Positions 34,195-46,400 of a stretch of 64,000 nt of DNA are shown in pieces. Made by a program: the position numbers and the translations under genes. The stretch lies in assembly GCF_000208865.1 (NCBI RefSeq), contig NC_018398.1, positions 6,038,710-6,102,709 on the forward strand, given 5' to 3'. The notes under the pieces are model-generated. The model ran no database searches, was not told the origin of the DNA, and saw only the letters and a program-made list of their open reading frames with translations. Every line of letters begins with the position of its first letter. Position 1 is the first letter of the stretch. Source of the DNA: Neospora caninum Liverpool (Eukaryota > Apicomplexa > Conoidasida > Eucoccidiorida > Sarcocystidae).

Positions 34195-37100
34195 CTACGC
34201 GTCGGCCAGCCATGACAGGTCGAGGTGTCCGGTGCCAGGTTCGTTTGCGGCGACGATGTCTTGAAGAAGTCTCACAACTCTGCGAAAGAGAAAAAACGAA
34301 ACGGAAAACAGGCCAAACGAGAAAAAAGTAACGGGGAATAGGCCCTCTCACGTGCACACCGCATTAACAAGGCAGGACGTGTGCCTCAAGTGATCGCACA
34401 TGTTTTGCTTTTAGAGCCAGGGTTCTGCGCTCTCAAGAAGAATCATAAGTCACCAGGATGCAACACCAGTCCTCATGTTTCCATTTGTCAGTATCTCTTG
34501 GAGCCATCTTCGGGGTTTTTACACATTCACTCACCGCTGTTGAGTCAACAGCTTCTTCAAAACTTCCTCGCGGTCAACCATCGTCAAGTCGCCGACGTGA
34601 TGGACGCCTAGCAACTTTTTGTGCGGCTCTGAGGCAGACTACAGAAGCGAAGGAAGGCGTAAGGGGAAGATTTATAGACTGCGCAAAGCCCTCTGGGCAC
34701 GCACGTTTTTGACAGAAAAGACGGACGCTTCGAGAGTGGCGGAGAGGAACTGGCGGCGATTCCGAAGAAGTCGAACGCGCAAAGACCCTAACCAAAAGAG
34801 TGATGTCTCTGCATGGTGGGTCGGGCAACGTTACGCGCAGTATCTATCAAAATAGGTTTTCCATCTGTGGTAATCACTCTGAGACAGGACTTTTTTTAAG
34901 CCTTTTCTAGAGTAAGCCGGTATCAGACTGTGCCGAGACAAAACCACGGGGAAGGTGCCTTCTACCGGCGCAAAGGCTTAATGACCTAGACGCTGGGCAG
35001 AGCTCTGTACAGAAACAAACCGCTTTAAACGGGATCTCTGGACGGCGGAATCTTCCGGTTTTCTGTGAGAATTCTTTGGCAGGATAGGCTTTTGGAGAGG
35101 CTCCGCAAGAACAGAAGACCTCGTCCCAAGGAGACCGGCTGAACGCGACACGCGTCGAGGATTGTCCAGCGGGACGTGTCGCATAAAGATCCCAAAAACG
35201 CAGTGATTTCAGCAGCAATGCACAACTGAAAACGAACGCCTACCAGCCTTCGCAGCCCGGCAATCTTCGCCATCACGTCGTTGATGCTAGGGGGAACCTC
35301 AGAAAACAGTGTAGACGCGCACGCGCCGTCCAAACACTTTGCAGCATGGATCGCCACACATTGTGGAACTTCCTGTGTTGCGTAGGTGCTGATTGATCCG
35401 GCCATCTCGTTTTCTAAGCATAGGGAGAAGTTAGAGTTGCTGACACAGATTCTGAAAACCGACGTTTGCCACTGAAGCAGGGTCGGCAGCCCCTTCTCTT
35501 CACTACTTCAAGAGACGTCATTCATCAAAAAAGTGTCGTATGTCTAGGATCTCAGGTTCTCCACGCACATCCACCCGTTCTGAGGTGCTCTACGTAGCGG
35601 CGTAGTTCTCCGCGGGGTAATTCCGAGAGACATGTCTAGCCAAGGAACAGATCTGAGACATCTAACGCATGGGTTTGCGTAGGCAAGAGTGTACACGTAT
35701 GCGCATGCAAACGGAATCTAACCAAAGAACTGGAGTCGTGTGTGTCCTGGTTCTTGTCGCATTCAATGACTGCTTCCTTCGCTGGTACACAGGCATTTCG
35801 TCCTTTCAAGAAGTATCTGCGTTCTCCCTACTGCGCTTACGCCTGCTGAAGAAACGATACGAGTTCGTTTCTCATGGCTGCTGCTTTGGTTTGCGCGTCT
35901 CGAAGCTGATGCAACTCCTTCCTCTGGGCCTCGATGATTCTCTGATATCTCTGATTCTCTTCCCGGAGGCGAACTTCCCTCTCTGAAACGAATGGGAAAA
36001 CGTTTCTTTGTACTCGTAACTAGCTTCTACACAAGCGTCACAATAGAGATGCCTTGTGCTGTCATGGTTCTCCCGCGATATATATATATATATATACATA
36101 TATACATATATATAAATGTGCATAGATGTATTTGTATATATATATATATATAGTAGACGTCTCTCACATTTCTAGAGAGAAAGAGAAGCAGAGCTATATA
36201 TCCGTATACGTGTATGTATCAGATGAGGGTGACCTGCTTATGCATCGTATTCCTTACGTGAGGGAACTCAACGTTTGAGGTGACGCCGTGTTTGTAATTC
36301 GAGAAGTCCACGCAATTCGCATGCGTCGGGGATGAAGGAGTTTGGGGAGATACGAAGTAAAATCTGGCATCTACCAGTCTATAGAGTCTGGCCGTTTTCT
36401 GAAGTTGTACTCAACATCCTTTCGGGGTTCCTTCCCTAGTTCTTTTATAGCACTCTACATGTATAGGGATATCCCATCTGCAAATAAATAGGTATCTTAC
36501 TGTAGACGCATACGCGATGTTTTACTGCACTCCCGCAATACATTGGCGACGTTTTAAGAACCCCCACGTTTTAGCTGCATTTGCTCACCAAATATCTTGT
36601 TTTGCTGCATGTCAGAGATCCTCAGTCTCTCCGTTCGCTCTCGGATGCCTCGTCTACCGCCAGTAGGTTGGAGAGAATTCCCGGCGAGTGGAGTACTGTC
36701 CTTCTGCAGCGAAGCTGAACAGAAATCGCAGCCTTCCCAAGGACTTCCCATCATACTCCGTTTGCCCACTTCCTGTACGTTACGGGCGGGAATGAAGGCC
36801 ATAACCGGTCTCCAGAGTTTCGCGGGTACAATCCAAAGCAAGGCTCGATAGGAAGCTACGACACACCATCCGCGCCTGCCTCTTCATGCAGACACAAAAC
36901 TACGTATACATGCATAAATGTACATGGCCGTGGGCAGTGGATGCACCAGCGTATGGCTTGGTTCTCCATATTTGAGCCCCTGTCGTCAACCGGTATATGC
37001 TGCAATTATCCCCAGTATGTATCTTTTCGCTAAAACCGTCTTCTCGCGTTTTCACGGGTTGCTTGCCTGCAGCTGGTGTCGCAGTGCCTCCATATTCGTT

Positions 37101-40100
37101 TCCACGATATGACATCTGAGCTCCTGAAGAAGACGTTCAGCATTTTTTCACTCGCTCGCCGCCGTCCAAAGGACAGAAAATCTCGCAAGCTTGTTCCCCT
37201 TCCCGTTGATGAACTTTTCCCGCCATCCATCACCTCTTCTTTAGCCCGTCAAGTTCACGCCAATCCCTAATCCGCCCCCTAAAGGACAATCGTACCCCGA
37301 CTCCAGGAACGTCCTAGACACCTCAAAAGTAGGAAAGGCTTTTGAGAAGCGAATGGCGAAAAGCCAACGGCAGACTGAAGACCCTCTTTCGTTTAAAAAA
37401 GTGTTCGAGGCTCCGAGGACGATTCGGGAAGAAGTCGCATAGGCATGCGTCTTTCTCAGCGTATGCTTTGCTGGCGATGTATCCGTACGTCGTCATAGGT
37501 GTATACATACTTGTGCATGCATTTGTATGTGTGCTTTTTTTGCAGGCTACAAGACGGTAAAACAGTGGAGCGCAGCCCAGAGGCTCCAGTATAAACGTGT
37601 TGCAATATATGTGTATAGATATCTCGATAGATATATGTAGATATCTATATATGTCTAGTTTTAAACAGTGTCAGTGTTTTTTGTCCACCCGCGTGACACA
37701 CGTTACTTCTTCGTTGCATTTACCCTGTCTTCTCTCTTGTTCGAGTCGTCTTCTCGTTAACACGAGTTCCTTCGCAAGAGCTGCGGCATGCTCCTGTTCA
37801 CAACTTAGTTCCAACTTGAGTCGTTTGTTCTCTTTTTGCTGGCAAATCCAGAGCAAAGCAGTCCAAGCGCGCGAAAAACTATGCCTGCGCACTTTGCCGT
37901 CCCCTGCTTGGCACACATCCTGAGTTTTCGCAACTCGAGAAAAAGTGAATTCCTCGCGAACGGAAAGTGATAGACCTATCGGTGTGAAGACGCTTCATGG
38001 AGTCTGCGTTTTCCAACGGACACCTGAAGCGCGCGATACACAGTCCAACCGACGATCCACATCGTCGAGTCGAGGTTTCGATACCCGTACATCCTTCGGC
38101 GCGCGTAAAGAGAGTTGCCTCAGGGGACACTGTCACGTACCATAGCCTGATTCAGTTCGTCAGAGTCTCTTGCGAACTCTTGCGCTGCCTGGACGTCTCG
38201 AAGAAGAATGCGGTGGAGAGTGCTGATCTCGATGGGCGGCTTTTGTTGCTGACAACCGCACAGCGGGAAACACGTGCCCCAGAAATGGGGTTCCCATGCA
38301 GAGATGGCGCGCCTTCCCCACTGCCTCTTGAGGCGACCGCATACAGATCACAAAGTCGTGAATCGAAATGCAGCTGTCCGTCGTTTACAAAGTGGAAGTT
38401 CGCGAAGCTGTGCAAAAGACGTTTCCTCCTGACGCTCCCTCTGGAGCGAAGAAGGCATCAAGCAGTTCCTTGACTGAAACGTTCGATGCGGCCTCTCTCC
38501 CTGGATGTGACGCCGCCGACATTTGTGTACAGAAGGCCCGTGACACACACAGCGGAATCGCCAAGTTTGGAGGAAACCACCCGGTTTCTCTCTTGTGTTT
38601 TCTCGACTCAGAAGCCAGTCCCGTGTTTCCATGCCACCAAATAGAATCGTAGCCTCACTCGCGCGTAGGTATTCGGCTAGACGCAGCGCGGAGAGATCTG
38701 ACGGGACGGAGGGGAAACACAGGTGCCGCTGAGACGCAGCTCGGCACAACCAAAAGTTGGGAGCCTCCCGCAAATTCTGTCTCTCAGCGGTGAGCGAGAG
38801 CGCTCACCTGAGTTGCGCGCGCAGACTCTTCGAGCACCTCTTGTAGGCTGAGCTCGGGAAACACAAAAAACGAATTCACACCTGATGCGAAAACGTTGGA
38901 GCTTTCGAAAGAGGAGGGAAGTGGCTGTCAAGTCCGCTCTTTCGAAAGACGTGCAAAGCCTCTAGCCTTTTCGATGTCGCAGGAGGCGCGACATGAATCT
39001 GCCGCAGGTTCCTGGATAAACACAGAAACTGTTGCAGCCCCACAGAGTCTTCGGGTCCTCAAGACTACTTGCACAGATCCCGGAAGAGTGCTTGAACTGT
39101 TCAAGAGGACTACGGCTCCAGTGCGGGAATCCATTGATGTGCTCGGACACGTGTGCAAGCATATATACGTACAGAAGTATGTATACATATACGTATACAT
39201 ATTTACAGAAGCACGAATAGTTGCATCTACACGTGTGTGTGTACGTGTATGTACGATGGGATAGGCGCGCTGAGACGGACGGGTGCTTCGTTGGAAGAGA
39301 ACGATCAATGTTGAAACGACACGGCTCTGCTCCGTCGTTTGTTGTAAAGCGCGGAGGCTCTCGAACACACGATGTTCTGACGCGTTGGACACCATGTTCG
39401 TTGTTTATGTTCCCTTCCTTGCCGCTGGCTGCGAGAGTGTCATCTCCCGTGTATCCACCTTTCCTCAAATCGTTCTGTCGTTCGCTTGCGTGTACAACTC
39501 AGTCCCCTGCGGCGTTCGCTTCTTTGGAAGTTGATTTGTGGATTTGAGAACTGCTCTGAGGCACAACACGTTGCGGGCGTGGGCCGCCCAGAGACTGCTC
39601 GTCGGGTTGCATGTCTTACTAGATGCGAAATTGTCGTTGATATTGATCCTCTTGCTCTACAAGAGACATCACAGGCCAGCGGGTGCGCAGCGAACTGTCT
39701 CTGCGAGTGTCCTTCGCAGAGCCGGACAGGTGTCGTCCACATATCTCCACAATCAACTACACGTATATTTAAATACATCTAAATGAATCCACTGTTAGAG
39801 AGATGCATTCCTATCCAGAATACACATCTATGTATACAAGCACGAAAGCAGTTACCCGAAATAAGCTTTGCCGTGGATTGCTGGACGCGAGAGAGATTGT
39901 GAAGGATGCTTCCGTGGAGTTGGCGAATGGCCTGCATGTGTTTTTCGGCAGTACAGTCGCGAAAATCAACGGCGCTTCGTTCTCGCATCGCGTCGCTCAA
40001 CGAAAGCGCCGGCGCAAGAGACCGAGGACGCCGTGGCGTCGATTGAAGGCCGTTTTGCTCGTTGACGAGCGAAATCCGAATATCGGAAATCTCCGCATGT

Positions 40101-42000
40101 GACAGGCCGGCGCGCCGTGGAGTTGCTGACGGCGTTGTTACCTACACATGCACCAGCAGACGCTAGGAAGAGGAAAGTGAAAGGGACCGAGGAAACGAGC
40201 AGTCCTAGAGCAAATCTCGCGAACTTCAGTCACTCGCGACACGGCGCGGAACCTCCGAAGGCAGACGGCTCGAAGAGGAAACAGGGAAGAAGTGGAAGAG
40301 AAGCAGAAATCGGCAGGGAGGCACGATGCATTCACGCAATCGTGTGTTGTGGTTTCGGCTGTCCGCGTGCCCGAACTGTTGGGGAGGACCGCTATCATAC
40401 GGTGAATGAATGGCGAGCGATCCGGCCCTCTGTACAAGTAAAACGTTGAGAAACTGTTTCTTCGTAAACAGAAAGTGCCAGCATCCGAGAAGGAGGCGTC
40501 GTACCGAGGAAACGCTTGACCTATCTTGACGGAGGGCGGGAGACTGAGGAGACTGAGAGACGGCCTGTTGCTCGTCAGCAGCTGAGGTCGGCGACGGTTC
40601 TCGCTTGTTTCTGACCCCGGAACGGGCCAGGTTCGAGAGATTTTCACAATACAAAAGAAACACGCAGAGCAAGAGAACTTTTTTAACCCTCGAAAACGGG
40701 TCCACGGTTCGTCCGTGTCTCTCAAATCACGCGTCTGTCGCTGGTTCATAAACCCCTGATGGTGGCGTCTCGGTCCAAGTGAGAAGGCGAAGACGTTAAC
40801 GCCCCACGGTGCCGATGTTGCAAGTTGCGGCTCCTTGGAGCAATGTATCAAAGCTACAGTCGTTGCCTAAATGGGGAGCATTTGCTGGAAAGGCCGAGAC
40901 ATCATTTGCAGCCAGAGAGCGCCTGCACTGGAAACGTTTGCGTCTCACAACGAACCCTCTTTACTTGCTGGTAACGGGGTGTTTGTTTGTAAGCCCCTGC
41001 ATACAGATATTTTTTCACTGATTCCCAACAATACAAATAGGTGTCTCTATTTCTCAGCACGTACATGTATCGCTGCATATATGAGACTCTCTTCGGGGTA
41101 AGAATGCGAACTTGAGAGCTTCATTGAGTCGAGCATTGCGCTGGAAGCGCGGTGTGCAGATGCCGGGAGGTCGTGCACAAGAAGCACGCGTGCTTTAGAT
41201 TTTCGCCGCCGGCGTTTTTTTTCTTTTTCCGGTGATGCCGGACCTGTCCAGTTCCTCCTAACTCAACGCATGCATGATTATGTTCAGTTGTGCACGCAAA
41301 ACGCCTGGAACACCCTCGACTTCACTTCTTTTCTGAATGTGTTTCTCTGAGCAGCCAGTCGCCGCCGCGTGTGCTTCCCCCGAATGCGTTTGGCCTCTTT
41401 CGTGTTCGCTTTTGGAGTGAACCTTACGATTCCGGCCACGCCGAGGGTTCCTCGTCAGCGGCGTTCATTCCGAGTTCTTCTCCATCTCCGCTTCGTCTCC
41501 CCCCGTCGAAATTGCTGTCGTCTATCGAGACCGGAGATGGTTCCTCCGCGTCGTCAGCGAACATGATCCTTCCCTTCCCCCCCAGCGCTCTCGCTTTCCT
41601 CCCTGGCGTCTCCCCTGCGGATGCGGCGTCCTCGCTCGCAATCTCATCGTACGCGTTTCTGGGGTTCCGTAAGGCGGTTCCTTCTCTGGGAGTCGTTGAA
41701 CTGCCGAGGTCCATCTCAGGGAGACGCTGATCGCCTGAAGTCTTGCGTTTTTCGCCTTCTGTCCTCTCAGGCGCGCCTCCCGTGGCGCTGCCGTTCGCCT
41801 TGGCGACAATCCCCGAAGGTTCCATCTCGCTGCGAAAAGGGCCTTTCCCGACTTTCGCTGTCTCTGTAAAAAGTGCGTCGTTGTGGAAACCCCGTCGCTT
41901 TCCCGCAGATCTTCCGCCGCAATCCGCGAAACGCGTCGGAGTCTCCAGGCGGGAGATCAGCCCCCGCGAGGCGTTCCCTCGCTTTCTGAGGCAGTCGGGC
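34195..42000 (-). CDS. Multi-exon coiled-coil protein, function unknown (5' end unresolved)
   Basis: I do not recognise the family. Phase-consistent exons on the - strand: ~42000-41428, 40610-40505, 40141-39856, 39656-39620, then 38847-38808, 38248-38141, 37838-37724, 35982-35841, ~35400-35255, ~34640-34535 and 34279-34195 (stop TAG). Two further likely exons lie near 36830-36590 and 37150-37050, plus one near 39440-39280, but I could not join them in phase. The first visible exon encodes a polar Ser/Glu/Lys-rich region. From 40.1 kb down the exons encode heptad-like helices, for example [33 protein letters not shown] and [20 protein letters not shown]. The C-terminus ends LDLSWLADA. Several exons are only 37-40 bases. 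The length and coiled coils suggest a structural or scaffold role. The start codon must lie above 42 kb and was not found. Confidence 0.6.
36078..36153. repeat. (TA)n microsatellite pair
   Basis: Two TA runs (about 36078-36097 and 36136-36153) with CATATA spacers, in an intron of the coiled-coil gene. Confidence 0.85.
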
Positions 42001-43495
42001 ACGTGTCGTGAAATGCAGCGAACAAACTGGCGAACAGACCCTCAACAGGCGAAAGAACGAGGGATTGACCTGAAGTTTGTGGACTCAAAAAGGCGTGTGT
42101 GTGCTGATCTTTAGGGCATGCCCCTGGATTAGCACGGCATCCGTGAACGCGGTCTTCCTGCGAACGCTTCTCACGAGGCAGCCGGGTCACATGCTTGTCA
42201 GTCCAGTGAAAAGACTCTGGAAGTTGCCGTCCGTCGCGCAGTTCGACACGGCAAGACTACATTTCGCTAAAAGCCTAGTTCGTATTTTGACACCAGTCCT
42301 CCGGCGGAGGTTCGCGCTTGATGGAACTCCGCGGCAAACGGCGTGGCTGTTTTCCCTTTCGGCAAGCGTTTTCTACTCCTGCGATGCGTATGTCTTACAC
42401 AGCTAGTCTCGAGTCATTCTCTCTGACTTTCCTCGTTGGTTCGTTGGATTTTCTGCACACGTCGCGACAAAAGCATCGACGTGTGGGAAGCTAGCGGGCC
42501 CCACACATACACACACACAGCCGAACACCGTTAAAAGCTGCCTGTCCCTCCGTCGATTCTTTCTCTCACGTATTGTAGGATCTGGCCTATTTGTTGACAG
42601 CTGAAGAAAAATGGAGTTCTGTCTCCTGTGGACACAAACAGTTGCGTCAGTTTATCTTCCAACGAGCGAATGAACCGAGCCGCGGTCCGCGCCTGCAGAG
42701 TGGCACGTATTGTCGAGAAAGGGTGTGCTGAGGCCCTCAGTTTTTTTGGCAGGCAAGTATGCAGAAAAAAGCGGAGTCTATTTCTCTAGAGAGAGCATAC
42801 GTCATCTGCAGATGCGTGAAAGGTGCTGGGGAGAGTTCTTAGAAGCAAATAGATGCCTGTAGAGACTCTCTGCAAGGTGCGTGAACCAGAAAGCCTCCAC
42901 GGAAGAGTTTTTTCCTTGAGCGATCTGATCGGCGCTCTCCTAGAAATTTTAAGGCAGGCGCGCAACCGACGCTGTGCATCTGACGCAGCGCCGTGCCTCA
43001 AAATGACGAAAAACACAATTCCAACTTTCACCCGCATGTAAAACATTGCACGGAAAACTCCCCCAAACCCCCCTCTCGCTCCCACCTGCCCGTCGCTCTC
43101 CACCAAAGAGGCCACGCATCAAAACATATATATATATATATACATACATATGAATATATATAGGGTAGAGTGGATGTGTAGCGAGCGCCTAGGTGGGGAG
43201 TGTTTCCTTTTTGTGTGCATATATCTATGCAATCATGCATATATGTGTGAACGGGCACGCGTATTTGATTGGGTCGATGTAGGTGTCCTTTTTTTGAACC
43301 GCGTCGAACCTCAAAAAGAGCGCAAGTGGGAGCGCGAATGATCTCGATGCATATGTCCTTGAGAGGAGCAGCACTCGGTCGCCTCGAGGAACACAAAACT
43401 CGGGAGGCCGGTCTCTACGAATCGCTGCGCAGTAAAGATGAAGGTGCCTCACGCCGCGCGTATACACATCCCCAAGAGACGCGACACGCGCGGTT
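42001..43495. other. Region between two tandem - strand genes; 5' end of coiled-coil gene
   Basis: This lies between the first visible exon of the coiled-coil gene and the stop of the glutaredoxin-DEP-DUF547 gene at 43496. It must hold the missing 5' exon(s) and promoter of the coiled-coil gene and the 3' UTR of the next gene. A (TA)n run lies at 43126-43142. No exon could be assigned with confidence. Confidence 0.5.
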
Positions 43496-46400
43496 CTACT
43501 TTCTTTCCGCCACTTTCATTTGGAATTTCTCTTTGAGTTGTCTGGGTCTTCCCCTTCTCTTTTGCGGTGTCTCAGCGGGGGTCGAGCCTCCGAGGGGAGC
43601 GCCATCTGAAGAGGGTTCCCCGGGGTTTTCTGCTTCCTCAGGCTGTTTCGTCGTCTGAGACCACGCGTCGCCAGTGTCTTTTCCCCGATCTGCCTGCGCC
43701 TTTCTGGTTCGGGCCTTTAGAAACCCAGTTCTCCCCGCGACGCTGCGATCTTCCCGCCTCTCGCCTTCCTCCTCTTCCCGTTTCTCTCCCTTCTTTCCCC
43801 AAAGCTTCTCTGCGTTGCTTCTTCGCCGCTCTGCCTTCTTCCCGGCAGCGGCGACCCCAGGCGTCCAGTCCGTATCCTGAGCGTCTTGCGTCGTTTTTTC
43901 TCGGCCGTCTCGCTCTTCTTGCCTCTTTTCCCCTCCCTGCGTTTTCCCCTCTTCTTCCAAGTCCCTCGTTTTCTCGCCCTCTGTCTCCCCTATCGCCGCA
44001 GGAACGGCTGCGCCCGTGTCCGCCGCCGCTCGCGCGGGACCGGGCGCGAGAGCTGTCGAAGCGTCAGAGGTGACAGCAGCGGACGGCAGGCGCGGAGCCC
44101 CTGGCGAGGAAGCACCCGGGTTCTCGCCCCTCTTTTCGTCCTTTTCACTCGGCGGGAGAAACGGTTTGGGACTCGACTCGGGCTGACTCCCGTGTCCGGT
44201 CGTGCTGTATGCATGCAACGACATATTAATCACCTGCGTCGGCAGCACAGTCTGGACTCGGCCCACCATGTCGCCGAACCAACTGCCCCGATATCGGTGC
44301 GAGACAGTTATGTTCGGGGACCAGTCGTAGTCCAGATATTTGATTTTGAAGGCGTTGCTGGAGCCGGGAAGAAAACTCCCGCTCCCTGAGCGACTGAAGA
44401 GACTCGCAGCATGCGCCAGGGGACTGCCCTCAATCGCCAACGAAGTCCTGCTGCGGGTCAACAGCTTTTGGAAAAACGTCCCTGGAGTACTCCCGCCTCC
44501 AGGTGTATGTACACCGCGGCCCCGTGCAGGTACACCTGAACCCGGTGGCCCGGACTCCGTCGTGACCCGGGGGGGAGGCACAGGCGCCGTCTGAGGGGAC
44601 GCGCCTTCTCGCTCGCTCTGTGTGTGAAGCGCGGGGAGGCCTGGCGTGTGAGGCGGCGAGGACGCTGTGTCGCGCTCTCGCTGTGCCGCGTGCGCATCCG
44701 GAAGAGGGTGATGGAAGGCCGTGGGACATGAAGACACATGCAGGGGCGGCGCATGCACGAAGCCTTCCTTGCGCGCTCCGGCTGGATACGAGACGCCGTG
44801 CGCCACTGCTGAGGGCGACGCCGGCGGCGCCGCGGAGGAAGCGGATGAACGCAGGGACGAGGGAGAAAAAGGAAGGTCCGCTTCGCGCATGCATCGGTCG
44901 TCGCCGTCGACGGCAAATCGCGACGGAGGCACCGACCCTGTGCGGGGACTGTGAGGCAGGGAAAGATCGACTTTCGCTGCGCGGAGCAGGCTGGTGATAT
45001 TTTCGCGTTTCTCGCCGCGAAGCAAGGGGAGAAGAAACAGCGCCATCTGCAGAAGCGAGAAACACGAAGGACACGTCATTCCGAGAGCACGCGAGATGGC
45101 GACACAGGAACAGTGGGAAAGAGCAATGACACCAGGCAGGACCACGCAGACACAGACACAGACACATCCCCGACAGAGACAGAAATGGATGAACCACTGG
45201 AGGATGGACGGAAAGACACTGGCGACAACATACACATGCTTTTGCATCTCTCAACCGAACTGCATAGCCAGAAAGATTGACACAGAGAGAGAGAGACAGC
45301 TCTCAGTGGAGAGAAGGAGATGGTGATACATCGAAACAGGTACACGAATACGTAGAGAGGGGTAGATGAATACATAGAGATAGCTGGGGGGACCGTGAGG
45401 GCGACAGATATGTGCGAAGCCGTGTTTCCACGTTCGCCGAACATGCACAAAATCGAACGGCGACGCGCAAACGAGTCGTACACTCTGGGGACATTCGAAG
45501 AAAAGCGAAACAGCGCCTACCTTCACGTTGGTCACAGCAAAGTCGTTCTCGTACCACCTGAAAATCTTGCTCAGCCAGAGCGTCTTTCCGGGTACGTCCA
45601 CATGCACGTTCGAGTTTGACTCGCAAAACGCCTCCGCAGCGATCCTCAATTCTTCCTGAGGTGAGACAGCCAAACAGAAAAACACAGAGACTTCACGTGC
45701 ACCACGCCGACTGACTGCTGCAAACAAGCTCTTCGGAAGAAGTGTAAAGGATATACATAGACACATGTATATGCAATCAAACCTAGATATATAGATAGAT
45801 AGATTCTTGAGTGTCCTGGTATGATTAATCATGTGAACATATGGGCGCATACACCCCACATGTAGACGTCGTGCTCCTAGACCGACTACCCCGAGCATAT
45901 ATCAGCATTTGTACGCGCCAAGATGTGTACATATACACAGACGTGTAGCGTAGGACTGGCTAGCACGGGCATGCACGCCGGCATAATTCCTACCAGATTT
46001 CCTGCCTCCCCCGGTATACAAATGAAGTACGGTTTCGACTCCTATAGGTAGAACGAGCCTAGACACATGTCCGTGTGTGCAGATGCATGCATATCCGAGC
46101 GGGGGGAGACGCGAGATCTACCTCAATCGATTCCGCTTCGTAGAAGCGCACCGGTGGTCCGGACTTAGTGCCGTAGTTGAGGCCGAAGTGAATGCGCGAG
46201 TCGAACTGAAGGAAGTCAGAAACGCCGGAACGTCGGTTTCGCGGCGTATGCAGAAGAGATGGGCCAGCAAAGAGGGAACGCCGGATACTGAACGCCAAGC
46301 GCGACGGCCGGCTGATCCCAGAGATCGTGCAGAAGAGGAGGAACCAGAAAATCGCGAGAGACAAGAAACGAGGAGAAAACGCGCGAGCGGAGGACGCATA

